A stretch of 64,000 nucleotides of DNA from Actinoplanes italicus. Its GTDB lineage: Bacteria; Actinomycetota; Actinomycetes; Mycobacteriales; Micromonosporaceae. This document shows, piece after piece, positions 44,372 to 54,184 of the stretch. Every line of letters starts with the position of its first letter. Within the stretch, counting starts at the first letter, position 1. Made by a program: the position numbers and the translations under genes. The notes beneath the pieces were generated by a model. It was given only the letters and a program-made list of their open reading frames with translations. It was not told the DNA's origin and made no database searches. The stretch is from positions 496,001 through 560,000 of the forward strand of contig NZ_PVMZ01000001.1 of NCBI RefSeq assembly GCF_003001815.1, read 5' to 3'.

Positions 44372-44419
44372 ACCCCAGACCTACATCAAGCCCCGGGCCG
44401 TCCAGCCCGGGGCTTGATG
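44342..44419 (+). promoter_or_regulatory. Phe/Tyr transcription attenuator before chorismate mutase
   Basis: Alternative pairings are visible. The terminator is 44384-44398 with 44405-44419. An antiterminator can form between GGACGCCCGG (44342-44351) and CCGGGCCGTCC (44393-44403, one bulge). A small hairpin pairs GTAGGTC (44357-44363) with GACCTAC (44378-44384). A ribosome stalled at the Phe codons leaves 44342-44351 free to block the terminator; one that reaches the stop codon covers it. Confidence 0.62.
44384..44419 (+). terminator. Attenuator terminator hairpin
   Basis: A perfect 15-bp stem with loop CGTCCA. No T-tract follows. It lies between the leader stop (44371) and the chorismate mutase start (44467). 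Confidence 0.75.
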
Positions 44420-44466
44420 CTGTCCGGGCCGGATTGGCCGGGACGTCAGTACCCGAGGAGCAGGAC

Positions 44467-44757
44467 ATGACCGCCGACGTGATGGACCAGGCGACAGGCG
44501 CGGGCGAGGACGCGGCCGCCGAGAAGATCCGTGGCATCCGCGAGCGCATCAACGAGATCGACAAGACGATCATCGAGCTGTGGCAGGAACGTGCGGCCCT
44601 GTCGCAGGAGGTCGGCAAGACCCGGATGGCCAGCGGTGGTACCCGCCTGGTGCTGGCACGGGAGCGCGAGATCATCGAGCACTTCCGCGAGGCGCTCGGC
44701 CCGGACGGTACCCAGGTGGCGCTGCTTCTGCTGCGTTCCGGCCGCGGCCCGCTGTAG
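44467..44757 (+). CDS. Chorismate mutase (type II, AroQ)
   Basis: 96 residues from the ATG at 44467, with GAGGAG upstream. It is the all-helical AroQ fold: IRERINEIDKTIIELWQERAAL, EVGKTRMASGG and REREIIEHFREAL supply the conserved Arg, Lys and Glu/Gln positions. It converts chorismate to prephenate, the branch to Phe and Tyr. Stand-alone form without prephenate dehydratase. Its leader contains the attenuator above, fitting feedback by Phe/Tyr supply. Confidence 0.9.
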   Translation: MTADVMDQATGAGEDAAAEKIRGIRERINEIDKTIIELWQERAALSQEVGKTRMASGGTRLVLAREREIIEHFREALGPDGTQVALLLLRSGRGPL

Positions 44758-44765
44758 TCGGTGCG

Positions 44766-44798
44766 ACGCGGGACGGGCCAGAGGAGCCCGTCCCGCGT
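44766..44798. terminator. Bidirectional terminator between chorismate mutase and dppF
   Basis: A perfect 13-bp stem (44766-44778 with 44786-44798) and a 7-base loop, lying between two convergent genes that end at 44757 and 44803. Confidence 0.88.
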
Positions 44799-44802
44799 AC
44801 CG

Positions 44803-45760
44803 TCAATGAATTCTGTTGATCTCGGCGAAGTGGCAGGCGCTCGGGTGGGGCGACCGCTCCCGGATCTGCAGGACCGGCTCCTGCTCGGCGCAGACGGGCT
44901 GCGCCTTCCAGCAGCGGGTCCGGAAACGGCAGCCGGACGGCGGGTCGGCCGGTGACGGGACGTCGCCCTCCAGGACGATCTGCCGGCGGTGGCCACGCAG
45001 GCGAGGGTCCGGCACCGGCACGGCGGAGAGAAGCGCCTGGGTGTACGGGTGGGTCGGCTGGTTGTAGATCGCCACGTCGTGACCCTGCTCGACGATCTTG
45101 CCGAGGTACATGACGGCGACCCGGTCGGAGATGTGCCGTACCACGGAGAGATCGTGGGCGATGAAGATGTACGACAGCCCGAAGTCGTCCTGCAGCCGCT
45201 CCAGCAGGTTGATCACCTGGGCCTGGATGGACACGTCGAGCGCCGACACCGGCTCGTCGCAGACGATGATCTCCGGCCGGAGCGCGAGCGCCCGGGCGAT
45301 GCCGATGCGCTGCCGCTGACCACCGGAGAACTGGTGCGGGTATCGGTTGATGTGGTCGGGGTTGAGACCGACCGTGTCCAGCAGGTCCTGCACGGCCTGC
45401 TGCCGCTTGCCGCGCGGCACCACATCCGAGTGGATCTCGAACGGCTCACCGATGATGTCGCCGACCGTCATCCGCGGATTGAGCGAGGTGTACGGGTCCT
45501 GCAGCACCATCTGGATGTTGCGGCGGGCGCGGCGCATCTCACCACCACGCAGCCGGGTCATGTCCTGCCCGCGAACCATGACCGATCCGGAGGTCGGCGT
45601 CTCCAGCCCGACCAGCAGCTTGGCCAGTGTCGACTTGCCGCATCCGGACTCGCCGACGACACCGAGCGTCTCGCCGCGGCGCAACTGCAGGTCGATCCCG
45701 TCGACCGCCCGGATTCCGCCCTTGAAGTGCTTGACCAGGTCCCTGGTCTCGAGGACGACG

Positions 45761-45768
<8 letters not shown>
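44803..45768 (-). CDS. dppF: Dipeptide/oligopeptide ABC importer ATPase, DppF/OppF type
   Basis: 321 residues. Walker [20 protein letters not shown], signature [17 protein letters not shown], Walker [15 protein letters not shown]. The C-terminal oligopeptide-transporter extension has CRFRTRC and CAEQEP, a region that carries an iron-sulfur cluster in some relatives. GTG start with GGGAGG upstream; overlaps dppD by 8 bp. It powers uptake together with the DppD-like ATPase. Confidence 0.92.
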
Positions 45769-46801
<1,033 letters not shown>

Positions 46802-46808
46802 CTTTTCG

Positions 46809-47699
46809 TCACCGCAGCTTCGGGTCGAAGGCGTCGCGGATGGCGTCGCCCAGCATGATGAAGGCCAGCACCGTGGCGGCGAGGAACGCCGACGGCCAGA
46901 CCAGCGGCGCCGCCGCCACCCGGGCCTGGCGCCGCGCCTCGGAGATCTGCAGACCCCAGCTCATCGCGTCGCCCTTGAGACCCACTCCCAGATAGGAGAG
47001 CGTCGCCTCGGCCGCGATGTTGGCGCCCAGCAGCAGCGTGAGCACCACCATGAACGGGGCGATCGCGTTCGGCAGGATGTGGCGGAACATCAACCGGCCC
47101 GGACCCGCGCCGAGCATCCGGGCAGCCGAGACGTAGTCCTGGCCCTTCGCCGCCACCACCGACGACCGCATCACCCGGGCCGCGGAGGTCCAGGTGAGCA
47201 GGCCGAGCGTGACGGTCACGGCGGTGACGCCGTCGTCGCCCGGCCCGGACAGGCGCGCGGACAGGATCACCGCGGCCAGCAGGAGCGGGATGCCGAGGAC
47301 GATGTCGATGCCGCGGGACAGCACAGCGTCGATCGCGCCACCGTAGTAGCCGGCGGCGAGCCCGAAGAGCAGTCCGATCAGCCCGGCGGCCAGGGTGGAG
47401 AAGAGGCCGACCTGAATCGAGTCGCCCGCGCCGTACACCGTCCGGGCGAACACGTCACAGCCCTGGGAGTCGAATCCGAAGAGCGCCGCGCCGGTCGGGC
47501 CCTTGTGCTTGTTCGCCAGCGCACAGGAGGTGGGGTCGGCCGAGGTGAACAACGACGGCAGGAGCGCCATCAGCAGGATCACCAGCACCAGCACCGCCGA
47601 TGCCCAAAAGATCTTGTTGCGGCGCAGATCGCTCCAGGCGTCGCCGGCGAGGCTGCGCGGCCGCTCGTCGACGGTGGCGAGCATGGTCGGGTCACTCAT
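46809..47699 (-). CDS. dppC: Dipeptide/oligopeptide ABC importer permease, DppC type
   Basis: 296 residues. N-terminal helix (about 30-50), a periplasm-type loop, then five helices with the EAA-like loop AARMLGAGPGRLMFRHILPNA that docks on the ATPases. The N-terminal OppC domain is present (LRRNKIFWASAVLVLVIL). It overlaps dppB by 8 bp and is 7 bp from dppD. Confidence 0.92.
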   Translation of the reverse strand: MSDPTMLATVDERPRSLAGDAWSDLRRNKIFWASAVLVLVILLMALLPSLFTSADPTSCALANKHKGPTGAALFGFDSQGCDVFARTVYGAGDSIQVGLFSTLAAGLIGLLFGLAAGYYGGAIDAVLSRGIDIVLGIPLLLAAVILSARLSGPGDDGVTAVTVTLGLLTWTSAARVMRSSVVAAKGQDYVSAARMLGAGPGRLMFRHILPNAIAPFMVVLTLLLGANIAAEATLSYLGVGLKGDAMSWGLQISEARRQARVAAAPLVWPSAFLAATVLAFIMLGDAIRDAFDPKLR

Positions 47700-48618
47700 A
47701 GCGGATCCTGGGGTCGAGGGCGGCGTAGAGCAGGTCGACGACGAGGTTCATGACCAGGAAGAAGATCACCAGCACGCTGACGAAGCCGACGACCAGAGGT
47801 CCGTCCTCGGTCCGGACACCCTGGGCGAGTTTGGAGCCGACGCCCGGGATGTTGAAGACGTCCTCGGTGACGATCGCGCCGGACATCAGCACCCCGAGGT
47901 CGACACCGATCAGCGTGATGACCGGGATCAGCGAGTTGCGCAGCACATGCACCCAGACGACGCGGCGCGGTGCCAGGCCCTTGGCTCGGGCGGTCCGCAC
48001 GTAGTCGGCACGCAGGTTCTCGACAACCGAGGTACGGGTGACCCGCAACTGGGTCGCGACGACCGTGCAGGCCAGGACGATGGCCGGTAGCAGCAGAGCG
48101 TAGAAGGTCGCGTTGCGTGACGCCGTCGCCGGGAACCAGCCGAGCTCCATACCGAAGATCCACTGAGCGACCGGAGCGAGGACGACGACAGGCATGGCCA
48201 GCAGCAGCAGCGTGAACATCAGCGTGCCGTTGTCGAAGAGGCCACCGCGCCGGATCGCGGACCAGACGCCCGCGGCGATCGCGATGACCGCGGCGATGAC
48301 GATCGCCATGAGCGCCAGCCGCACGGTCACCGGCCACGAGCTCGACAGCATCTCGGAGATCTCCCGGCCGGTCAGGGAGTCACCGAGGTCACCGGTGAGC
48401 AGATTGCTCATGTAGTGCCAGTACTGACTGAGAAAGCCGTCGTCGAGGTGATAACGCTCCGTCAGCTCAGCGCGCAGAGTGTCACTGATCGGCTTCTCGC
48501 CCACCAACGCCTGGATGGGGTCGTCCTGGTTGGCGAACATCAGCGCGAATACCACGAAGGTGGCCCCGAAGAACGTCAGGATCATCTGTAGTAGGCGCCG
48601 CACGATGTAGCGGAACAT
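47692..48618 (-). CDS. dppB: Dipeptide/oligopeptide ABC importer permease, DppB type
   Basis: 308 residues from the ATG at 48618, which gives the canonical N-terminus MFRYIVRRLLQMILTFFGAT. An upstream GTG at 48687 would add 23 residues without a ribosome-binding site and lies in the internal terminator region. Six helices; EAA-like loop RTARAKGLAPRRVVWVHVLRN. Forms the channel with DppC. Confidence 0.92.
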   Translation of the reverse strand: MFRYIVRRLLQMILTFFGATFVVFALMFANQDDPIQALVGEKPISDTLRAELTERYHLDDGFLSQYWHYMSNLLTGDLGDSLTGREISEMLSSSWPVTVRLALMAIVIAAVIAIAAGVWSAIRRGGLFDNGTLMFTLLLLAMPVVVLAPVAQWIFGMELGWFPATASRNATFYALLLPAIVLACTVVATQLRVTRTSVVENLRADYVRTARAKGLAPRRVVWVHVLRNSLIPVITLIGVDLGVLMSGAIVTEDVFNIPGVGSKLAQGVRTEDGPLVVGFVSVLVIFFLVMNLVVDLLYAALDPRIRYE

Positions 48619-48690
48619 ACGGGTTCGAACTTCTTCCGCGGAGGGAGCGCCGGCCTCGTGAGCCGGCGACGGGAAAGGTCGGTTCACACA

Positions 48691-48731
48691 GTAGTGGCGT
48701 CACGGTCGCATACCCTCCGTGACGCCACTAC
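48691..48731 (-). terminator. Partial terminator between dppA and dppB
   Basis: A perfect 15-bp stem (48691-48705 with 48717-48731) and an 11-base loop, 16 bp after the dppA stop. As in other peptide importers it would let dppA be expressed above dppBCDF. Confidence 0.85.
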
Positions 48732-48746
48732 GGTCGATCGGTCAGA

Positions 48747-50381
48747 TCAGGCGATCGTTTCGATCTCGTACAGGTTCACCTTGCTGAACAGGTCCATTTC
48801 GACGTTCGCGACCCGCTCCGAGTGACCGAAGACGTTCTGGCCGTAGCGCAGCGGAATGACCGGCATCTCCTCGGCGAGGATGTTCTCCGCCTGCTGCCAC
48901 TTCTTGATCGACTGCTCCGGCGTGGCGGCCTGCGAGCCCTGCTTCACCAGGGAGTCGAAGGTGGTGTTCGACCAGCCGTAGTAGTTCGAGCCGCCGTTGG
49001 TGCCGTACAGCGGGTTGAGGTAGTTCTCCATCAGCGGGTAGTCCATGATCCAGCCGAGGCGGATCAGGCCGATGTCCTGCTTGGCCTGCAGCTTGTCCTG
49101 CATGACCGCGAACTTCGGCTCCTGCTCACCGATGCACTTGACCTGGAGCGCCGCGCGGATCTGGTTGCAGGTCGCGTCGACCCACGACTTGTGACCACCG
49201 TCGACGTTGTACGTGATCTTGATTTCCGCCGGGCCCTTCGCCTCGCGGTACAGATCGCGCGCCTTGGTCGGGTTGTAGTCGCAGGCCTCGCCACAGCTGC
49301 CCTCGCGATAGCCGCTCACCACCGGAGAGACGAAAGACTTGGCGGCGGTACGGGACCCGAGGAACACCTGCGACGCGATCTCATCGCGGTTGATCGCCAT
49401 CGAGATCGCCTTACGGACGTCGGCGCTCTTGTACTGCTCGAGGAAGGTCGGGAAGCCGATGAACTCGAAGACCGAGTTCTCGCTCTTCAGGTACCGCTCA
49501 CCGAGGTCGGCCGGTGCGTTGGCCAGCGCGTCGGTCGGGATGGTGGTCTGCACGTCGAGGTTGCCGCTGACCAGGTCGGCGTAGGCGGCCATCTGGTCGC
49601 CGTAGATCTTCCAGGTCACGCCGTCGATCTTCGGGACCACGCCCTTGAAGTCGCTGTACTTCTCCACGACGATCTTGTCGTCGTGCTCCCACTTGCCCTT
49701 CATCTTGAAGGGGCCGTTACCGATCAGCTTCTCCTCGAAGCCCTTGGCGATCACGCCGGGGGACGAGAACGCCGCGTTGGGCAGCGGGTGGAAGACCGAG
49801 TACGCGATCACCGACTTGAAACTGGCGAACGGGGCGGAGAGCGTCACCGTGAAGGTCAGGTCGTCGACCTTCTTCAAACCTGACAACACGTTGGTCGTCG
49901 GCTTGGGCGCTTTCTCCGGGCCGTCCTTGTCGGGGTCGATCGGGTTCAGATCGGCGTAGCCCTCGATGCGATCGAAGAAGTAGCCACCACTCTGGGCGTT
50001 CGGACCATAAGCGCCGTAGTTCCACGCGTCGATGTAGTTCTGCGCGGTGACCGGCTCGCCGTTGTGGAAGGTGAAGCCGGGCTTGATCTTGATCGTCCAG
50101 ACCTTGTTGCCCTTGGCGACCGAGATCTTCTCGGCGGCCACCTCGACCGGCTTCTTCTCCGCGTCGAAGCTCACCAGCGGGTAGAACAGAGAAGACAGCA
50201 CCTGCGCGCTGCTGCTGTCTGTGGCGTTCGTGGGGAGAAGGTGCTGCGGCTCAGCAATGCTGATCACCACGGCGTTGGCGGACAGTGCCGGATCTTCCGA
50301 GTCACTGCCGGCACAACCGGCGACCAACAAGGAGATGGCGGCCGTTGCGGCCGCCATCTTCCATGGGCGTTTCCCAAGCAT
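48747..50381 (-). CDS. dppA: Peptide-binding lipoprotein of ABC importer (DppA/OppA type)
   Basis: 544 residues from the ATG at 50381, chosen for GAAGGAGG upstream and a normal signal peptide. Lipobox LLVAGC places the acylated Cys at about residue 23. The SBP_bac_5 fold follows: VWTIKIKPGFTFHNGEPVTAQNY, IDWK-type loops and a C-terminal half ending in YGWSNTTFDSLVKQG and PLRYGQNVFGHS. It captures peptides outside the membrane for DppBCDF. First gene of the operon; a palindrome at 50426 lies in its promoter or leader. Confidence 0.93.
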   Translation of the reverse strand: MLGKRPWKMAAATAAISLLVAGCAGSDSEDPALSANAVVISIAEPQHLLPTNATDSSSAQVLSSLFYPLVSFDAEKKPVEVAAEKISVAKGNKVWTIKIKPGFTFHNGEPVTAQNYIDAWNYGAYGPNAQSGGYFFDRIEGYADLNPIDPDKDGPEKAPKPTTNVLSGLKKVDDLTFTVTLSAPFASFKSVIAYSVFHPLPNAAFSSPGVIAKGFEEKLIGNGPFKMKGKWEHDDKIVVEKYSDFKGVVPKIDGVTWKIYGDQMAAYADLVSGNLDVQTTIPTDALANAPADLGERYLKSENSVFEFIGFPTFLEQYKSADVRKAISMAINRDEIASQVFLGSRTAAKSFVSPVVSGYREGSCGEACDYNPTKARDLYREAKGPAEIKITYNVDGGHKSWVDATCNQIRAALQVKCIGEQEPKFAVMQDKLQAKQDIGLIRLGWIMDYPLMENYLNPLYGTNGGSNYYGWSNTTFDSLVKQGSQAATPEQSIKKWQQAENILAEEMPVIPLRYGQNVFGHSERVANVEMDLFSKVNLYEIETIA

Positions 50382-50425
50382 GGGAGAGCCTCCTTCAGGG
50401 GCGCTCACGAGGGGTGTGTGAGTGA

Positions 50426-50448
50426 GTGCCACTGTGACACAGAGGCAC
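50426..50448. promoter_or_regulatory. 23-bp palindrome upstream of dppA
   Basis: Arms GTGCC-A-CTGTG and CACAG-A-GGCAC around a central A: 10 of 11 pairs match. It lies 45-67 bp before the dppA start. The core CTGTGACACAG resembles Crp/Fnr-type sites; it could also fold as RNA. The regulator is unknown. Confidence 0.5.
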
Positions 50449-50625
50449 GAAAACCCGGAGCGCCGTTATCAAGCCGATATTAGCCGTCTACGTCCCGAGA
50501 TGACCTCATGAGCAACCGTTTAGGAGGTTCCAACCGCCCTGAACAGGGAATACTCCATGCGGCTTCCGGGGCAGCACGGAGCGCAGCCTATATGAAAAAC
50601 ACTCAAGAAACCTGCCCGGAACGGC

Positions 50626-51294
50626 TCAGACAAGCCGACGATCGGCTGCCCATCGTGACAGTTCGTAACGGTTGCTCATCTGCAATTTACGCAGAACGTT
50701 CGAAACGTGCGTCTCGACAGTCTTGATCGAGATGAACAGCTCCTTGGCGATCTCCTTGTACGCGTAACCCCGCGCGAGCAGCCGCAGCACCTCGCGCTCC
50801 CGGTTGGTCAACTGATCCAGTTCGGGGTCGGCCACCGGCACGTCAGGCCGGGAGGCGAACGCGTCGAGCACGAAACCGGCCAGCCGCGGGCTGAACACCG
50901 CGTCGCCGTCGGCCACCCGGCGCACCGCCGCGGCCAGCTCGTCCGGTGAGATCGTCTTCGTCACGTAACCCCGCGCACCCGCCCGGATCAGCCCGATCAC
51001 GTCCTCCGCGGCATCCGACACCGACAGTGCCAGGAACCGGACCTGCGGGTGGCTGCGGCGCACCGACTCCAGCACGGCACGCCCACCGCCGTCCGGCATG
51101 TGCACGTCGAGCAGGACCACGTCGGGCTGCACCGCGGCGATCCGGTTGATCGCCTCACCGACCGTGCTCGCCTCGCCCACCACGTCGACATGCTGGCCCA
51201 GCTCGGCACGCACGCCGGCTCTGAACATCGCATGGTCGTCGACCAGGAAGACATTGAGACGCCGGGTTTCCGGCTCGATCACGGGCTCGGTCAT
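50626..51294 (-). CDS. LuxR/NarL-family response regulator
   Basis: 222 residues. The receiver domain has acidic pocket VDD (19-20), phospho-acceptor Asp63 in VVLLDVHMPDGG and conserved Lys in GYVTKTISPDE. The C-terminal LuxR helix-turn-helix (about 158-222) has LTNREREVLRLLARGYAYKEIA and KTVETHVSNVLRKL. Its start overlaps the histidine-kinase stop (ATGA), so the two form a two-component pair. Probable targets include the divergent PspC gene. Confidence 0.93.
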   Translation of the reverse strand: MTEPVIEPETRRLNVFLVDDHAMFRAGVRAELGQHVDVVGEASTVGEAINRIAAVQPDVVLLDVHMPDGGGRAVLESVRRSHPQVRFLALSVSDAAEDVIGLIRAGARGYVTKTISPDELAAAVRRVADGDAVFSPRLAGFVLDAFASRPDVPVADPELDQLTNREREVLRLLARGYAYKEIAKELFISIKTVETHVSNVLRKLQMSNRYELSRWAADRRLV

Positions 51295-52550
51295 CTCACA
51301 GTCTCCTTACCAGCGGTCACACTCTCCCGCGACACGGGAAGCATGAGCCGCACCTCCGTACCGTCTCCGGGGGCGCTCCGGATCTCGGCCCGCCCACCAT
51401 GACGCTGCATGCGCCCGATGATCGACCCTCGTACGCCGTGCCGGGTGTCCGCCACGCCGCCGAGATCGAAGCCGGCGCCGCGGTCCCGGACGAAGACGCT
51501 GAGCTCATCCTCCTCCACCTCGGCGTAGAGCGAAACCGTCTGCACACCCGCGTGCCGGGCAGCGTTGACGAGCGCCTCACGCCCCGCCGCGACCAGTGCG
51601 GCGACCCGGTCGTCGCACTGGGTGTCGCCGACCACCACGGTCTCCACCGTGATCGCGAAGGTGTCCTCGACCTCGGCAGCGGCCTGCTCGAGAGCGGCGG
51701 CGAACCGCTCGGTCGGCGAGCCGGTCGGCCGGTAGAGCCAGTTGCGGAGGCTGCGCTCCTGCCCACGGGCCAGGCGCTGCACCTCCTTGATGTCGGTGGA
51801 GTTGCGCTGGATCAGGGCGAGGGTGTGCAGCACCTGGTCGTGGATCATCGCGGCGAGCTCGGCGCGCTCCTGCTCACGAATGCGGCCCTCACGCTCGGCG
51901 CGCAACTGGCCGAAGGTGCGCCAGACCAGCGGGGCGACCACCACGCCGACACCCAGCAGGCCGACGAACGCGAAGATCACACCGTTGAAGACGGCCGAGA
52001 ACGAGTCGGTCGGCGAGTAGACGGCGACCACGCCGATGATGCCGACCGCGACCAGGATGCCGCCGCCCAGGAAACGGAACAGGAACGCCCGCCGGTCGTT
52101 CTCCGAGACCATCGCCGCGAACCACGGGGTGGAGGCGAGGTTCTCCGAGTTGAACTCACGGCGGCTCGGGTCGGACTGGTGCCAGATCACACCGGCGCCG
52201 ACCGCGATCACCGCGATCATCCAGCCGGCCGTGGTGGCCACCTGGTCCTCGAAGATCTGCGCCTGCAGCAGGACCACACCCATGCCGATCGCCGCGAACG
52301 GCAGCAGTGCGCCCAGGTCACGACGGGTCGGCTCCTCGCCGCTGCGGGCCTCCTGCGGGAGCACCGCCCAGTAGGCGGCGTAGAGCAGCAGGCCGAGGGC
52401 GTTGAAACCGAGCAGGACCACGAGCGTGATGCGGACGGCCAGAACCGGCAAGCCGAGATGGCGCGCCAGCCCGGCGGCGACCCCGGCGACGATACGCTGG
52501 TCGCGCGGACGGTACAGCCGGCGCGGCTGGTTCGCGGTTGCGGTACTCAC
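51291..52550 (-). CDS. PspC-domain sensor histidine kinase
   Basis: 419 residues from the GTG at 52550; the longer frame upstream runs into the divergent gene's promoter. Residues about 8-65 are a PspC domain (RDQRIVAGVAAGLARHLG). Further helices follow, then a HisKA_3 kinase: phospho-His237 in MIHDQVLHTLALI, N-box NAARHAGV and G-boxes DRGAGFDLGG and HGVRGSIIGRMQ. The design resembles MacS/LiaS-like kinases that sense envelope stress. Divergent from a second PspC-domain gene 131 bp away, which supports a shared role. Confidence 0.92.
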   Translation of the reverse strand: MSTATANQPRRLYRPRDQRIVAGVAAGLARHLGLPVLAVRITLVVLLGFNALGLLLYAAYWAVLPQEARSGEEPTRRDLGALLPFAAIGMGVVLLQAQIFEDQVATTAGWMIAVIAVGAGVIWHQSDPSRREFNSENLASTPWFAAMVSENDRRAFLFRFLGGGILVAVGIIGVVAVYSPTDSFSAVFNGVIFAFVGLLGVGVVVAPLVWRTFGQLRAEREGRIREQERAELAAMIHDQVLHTLALIQRNSTDIKEVQRLARGQERSLRNWLYRPTGSPTERFAAALEQAAAEVEDTFAITVETVVVGDTQCDDRVAALVAAGREALVNAARHAGVQTVSLYAEVEEDELSVFVRDRGAGFDLGGVADTRHGVRGSIIGRMQRHGGRAEIRSAPGDGTEVRLMLPVSRESVTAGKETVR

Positions 52551-52681
52551 CCTCCGATCGTCACATGCGGCGCAAGGCCCGGCCACGGGGAACATCCCCG
52601 GTAACCGGCCCGGATATCTCAGGGTGGCCTCAGGGTCACCTCCGGAAGCGCCTCGGGTCACCCCACGAGCAGGATCGGAGC

Positions 52682-54184
52682 ATGACCGACGAACCGTCCG
52701 GTGCCGGGCCTGTGAAGGGTGACCAGGCACCTTCCGACCAGCCCGGAGGCTTCCCGCCCGGCGCCAACGTGCCGCCCTGGGTCTCCACCGCCTCCGCGGC
52801 CTGGGCCCGTCAGCAACTGGTCCGGCCCCTGCAGGGCCGATACGTGGCCGGCGTCTGCGGCGCCGTGGCACGGGCGACCAACACCGACCCGGTGCTCTGG
52901 CGGGTGCTGCTCGCCGTGCTCGGCGTCCTGGGCGGCACCGGCGTGCTGCTCTACCTCATCGGCTGGCTGATCATCCCGTCCGAGGGCGACACCGCCTCCC
53001 CGATCGAGTCGCTGCTCGGCAAGGGCCGGTCCGGCATGGCGCCGCTCTCGGTGGTGCTGCTCGGCGGCGCCGCCCTGCTGACCTTCGCCTTCATCGTCAA
53101 CTCCGGCGCACGGGCCAGCATGCTCGCCGCCGCCGTTGTCCTCGGCGCGTTCCTGCTGATCAAGAGGGGCGGCACGGCCTCGTTTCCGGGTGCTCCGCCG
53201 ACTGCCCCGCCGGGTGCTCCTCCTCACGCCGGCCCGTCTCCGACAGCTTCATCGCCGGCTGCAGCCGCCTCGCCGTACGCCACTGCCTCGCCGTACGCCA
53301 GTGCCTCGCCGTACGCCACAGCTTCACCGCATGCCGCTGCCGCGTCGCACGCCACCGCTGCACCGCAAGCCGCCGCCTCGTCTCAGGCCACTGAGGAGCC
53401 GACGGTTCCGTTCGTGGCGGCGCCCGCGGCCACACCGGCCGCTGAACCGGTGACCCCGCCCCCGGCGTACACCCCGCCCCCGCCGCCGGCCGGAGGCTTC
53501 CGCCCGCCGTTCGCGCCGCACGGGCCGTTCGCCGGGTACACCCCGCCTCCCCCGGCGCCGCCGGCCCCGCCCCGGCCACCGAAGCCGCCGAAGGAGCGCT
53601 CGATCCTCGGCCGGCTGACCTTCTTCGCCGTGATCATGGTGACCGGTCTGATCGGCGCCATCGACATGAGCGGCGTGGACGTGGACGTGTCCGCCTACTT
53701 CGCGGCGGCGCTGGTCACCACGGCGCTCGGCCTGATCGTCGGCGCCTGGTTCGGCCGGGCCCGCGGCCTGATCGCCCTCGCCGTGGTGCTGAGCTTCGCG
53801 CTGGGCCTTGCGTCCGGCCTCGAGGGCCTCGGCCGGGAGTGGACGCCGAGCGTCTACCGGCCCGCCACGGCCGCCGGGCTCGCCGACCAGTACGACTTCA
53901 ACGTCGGCAACGTGACCCTGGACCTGCGCCAGGTCGACTTCTCCGGGCAGACCCAGCTCACCAAGATCAACATGAAGCTGGGCCAGGTGAAGGTGCTGCT
54001 CCCGGAGAAGGTCGACACCTCGGTCGAAGCCGGCGTCGAGGGCGGCCGACTGGTGCTCTTCGGCGAGGAGTTCGCCGACGGTACCTACCAGGAGCGAAGC
54101 GACCTCGGCACGGACGGCGCCGGTGGTGGCAACCTGACCCTGAACATCCGACTCGAAGCCGGAAACGTGGAGGTGGTCCGATGA
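52682..54184 (+). CDS. PspC-domain membrane protein with repeat linker and LiaF-like C-terminus
   Basis: 500 residues from the ATG at 52682. PspC domain at about 48-110 (RYVAGVCGAVARATNTDPVLWRVLLAVLGV in part), two to three helices, then an Ala/Ser/Pro linker (about 165-305) rich in ASPYAT and P-rich units. More helices follow, and a beta-rich C-terminal domain (about 400-500) like the LiaF/DUF4097 'toast-rack' (NVGNVTLDLRQVDF). It is probably the membrane partner regulating the divergent kinase. Stop overlaps the next ATG (ATGA). Confidence 0.85.
   Translation: MTDEPSGAGPVKGDQAPSDQPGGFPPGANVPPWVSTASAAWARQQLVRPLQGRYVAGVCGAVARATNTDPVLWRVLLAVLGVLGGTGVLLYLIGWLIIPSEGDTASPIESLLGKGRSGMAPLSVVLLGGAALLTFAFIVNSGARASMLAAAVVLGAFLLIKRGGTASFPGAPPTAPPGAPPHAGPSPTASSPAAAASPYATASPYASASPYATASPHAAAASHATAAPQAAASSQATEEPTVPFVAAPAATPAAEPVTPPPAYTPPPPPAGGFRPPFAPHGPFAGYTPPPPAPPAPPRPPKPPKERSILGRLTFFAVIMVTGLIGAIDMSGVDVDVSAYFAAALVTTALGLIVGAWFGRARGLIALAVVLSFALGLASGLEGLGREWTPSVYRPATAAGLADQYDFNVGNVTLDLRQVDFSGQTQLTKINMKLGQVKVLLPEKVDTSVEAGVEGGRLVLFGEEFADGTYQERSDLGTDGAGGGNLTLNIRLEAGNVEVVR

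Noticed and set aside
50508-50726. 72-codon plus-strand frame with a good AGGAGG nearby
   Set aside because: The AGGAGG lies inside the frame rather than before its start. The frame overlaps the end of the response-regulator gene in antisense and has no recognisable features.
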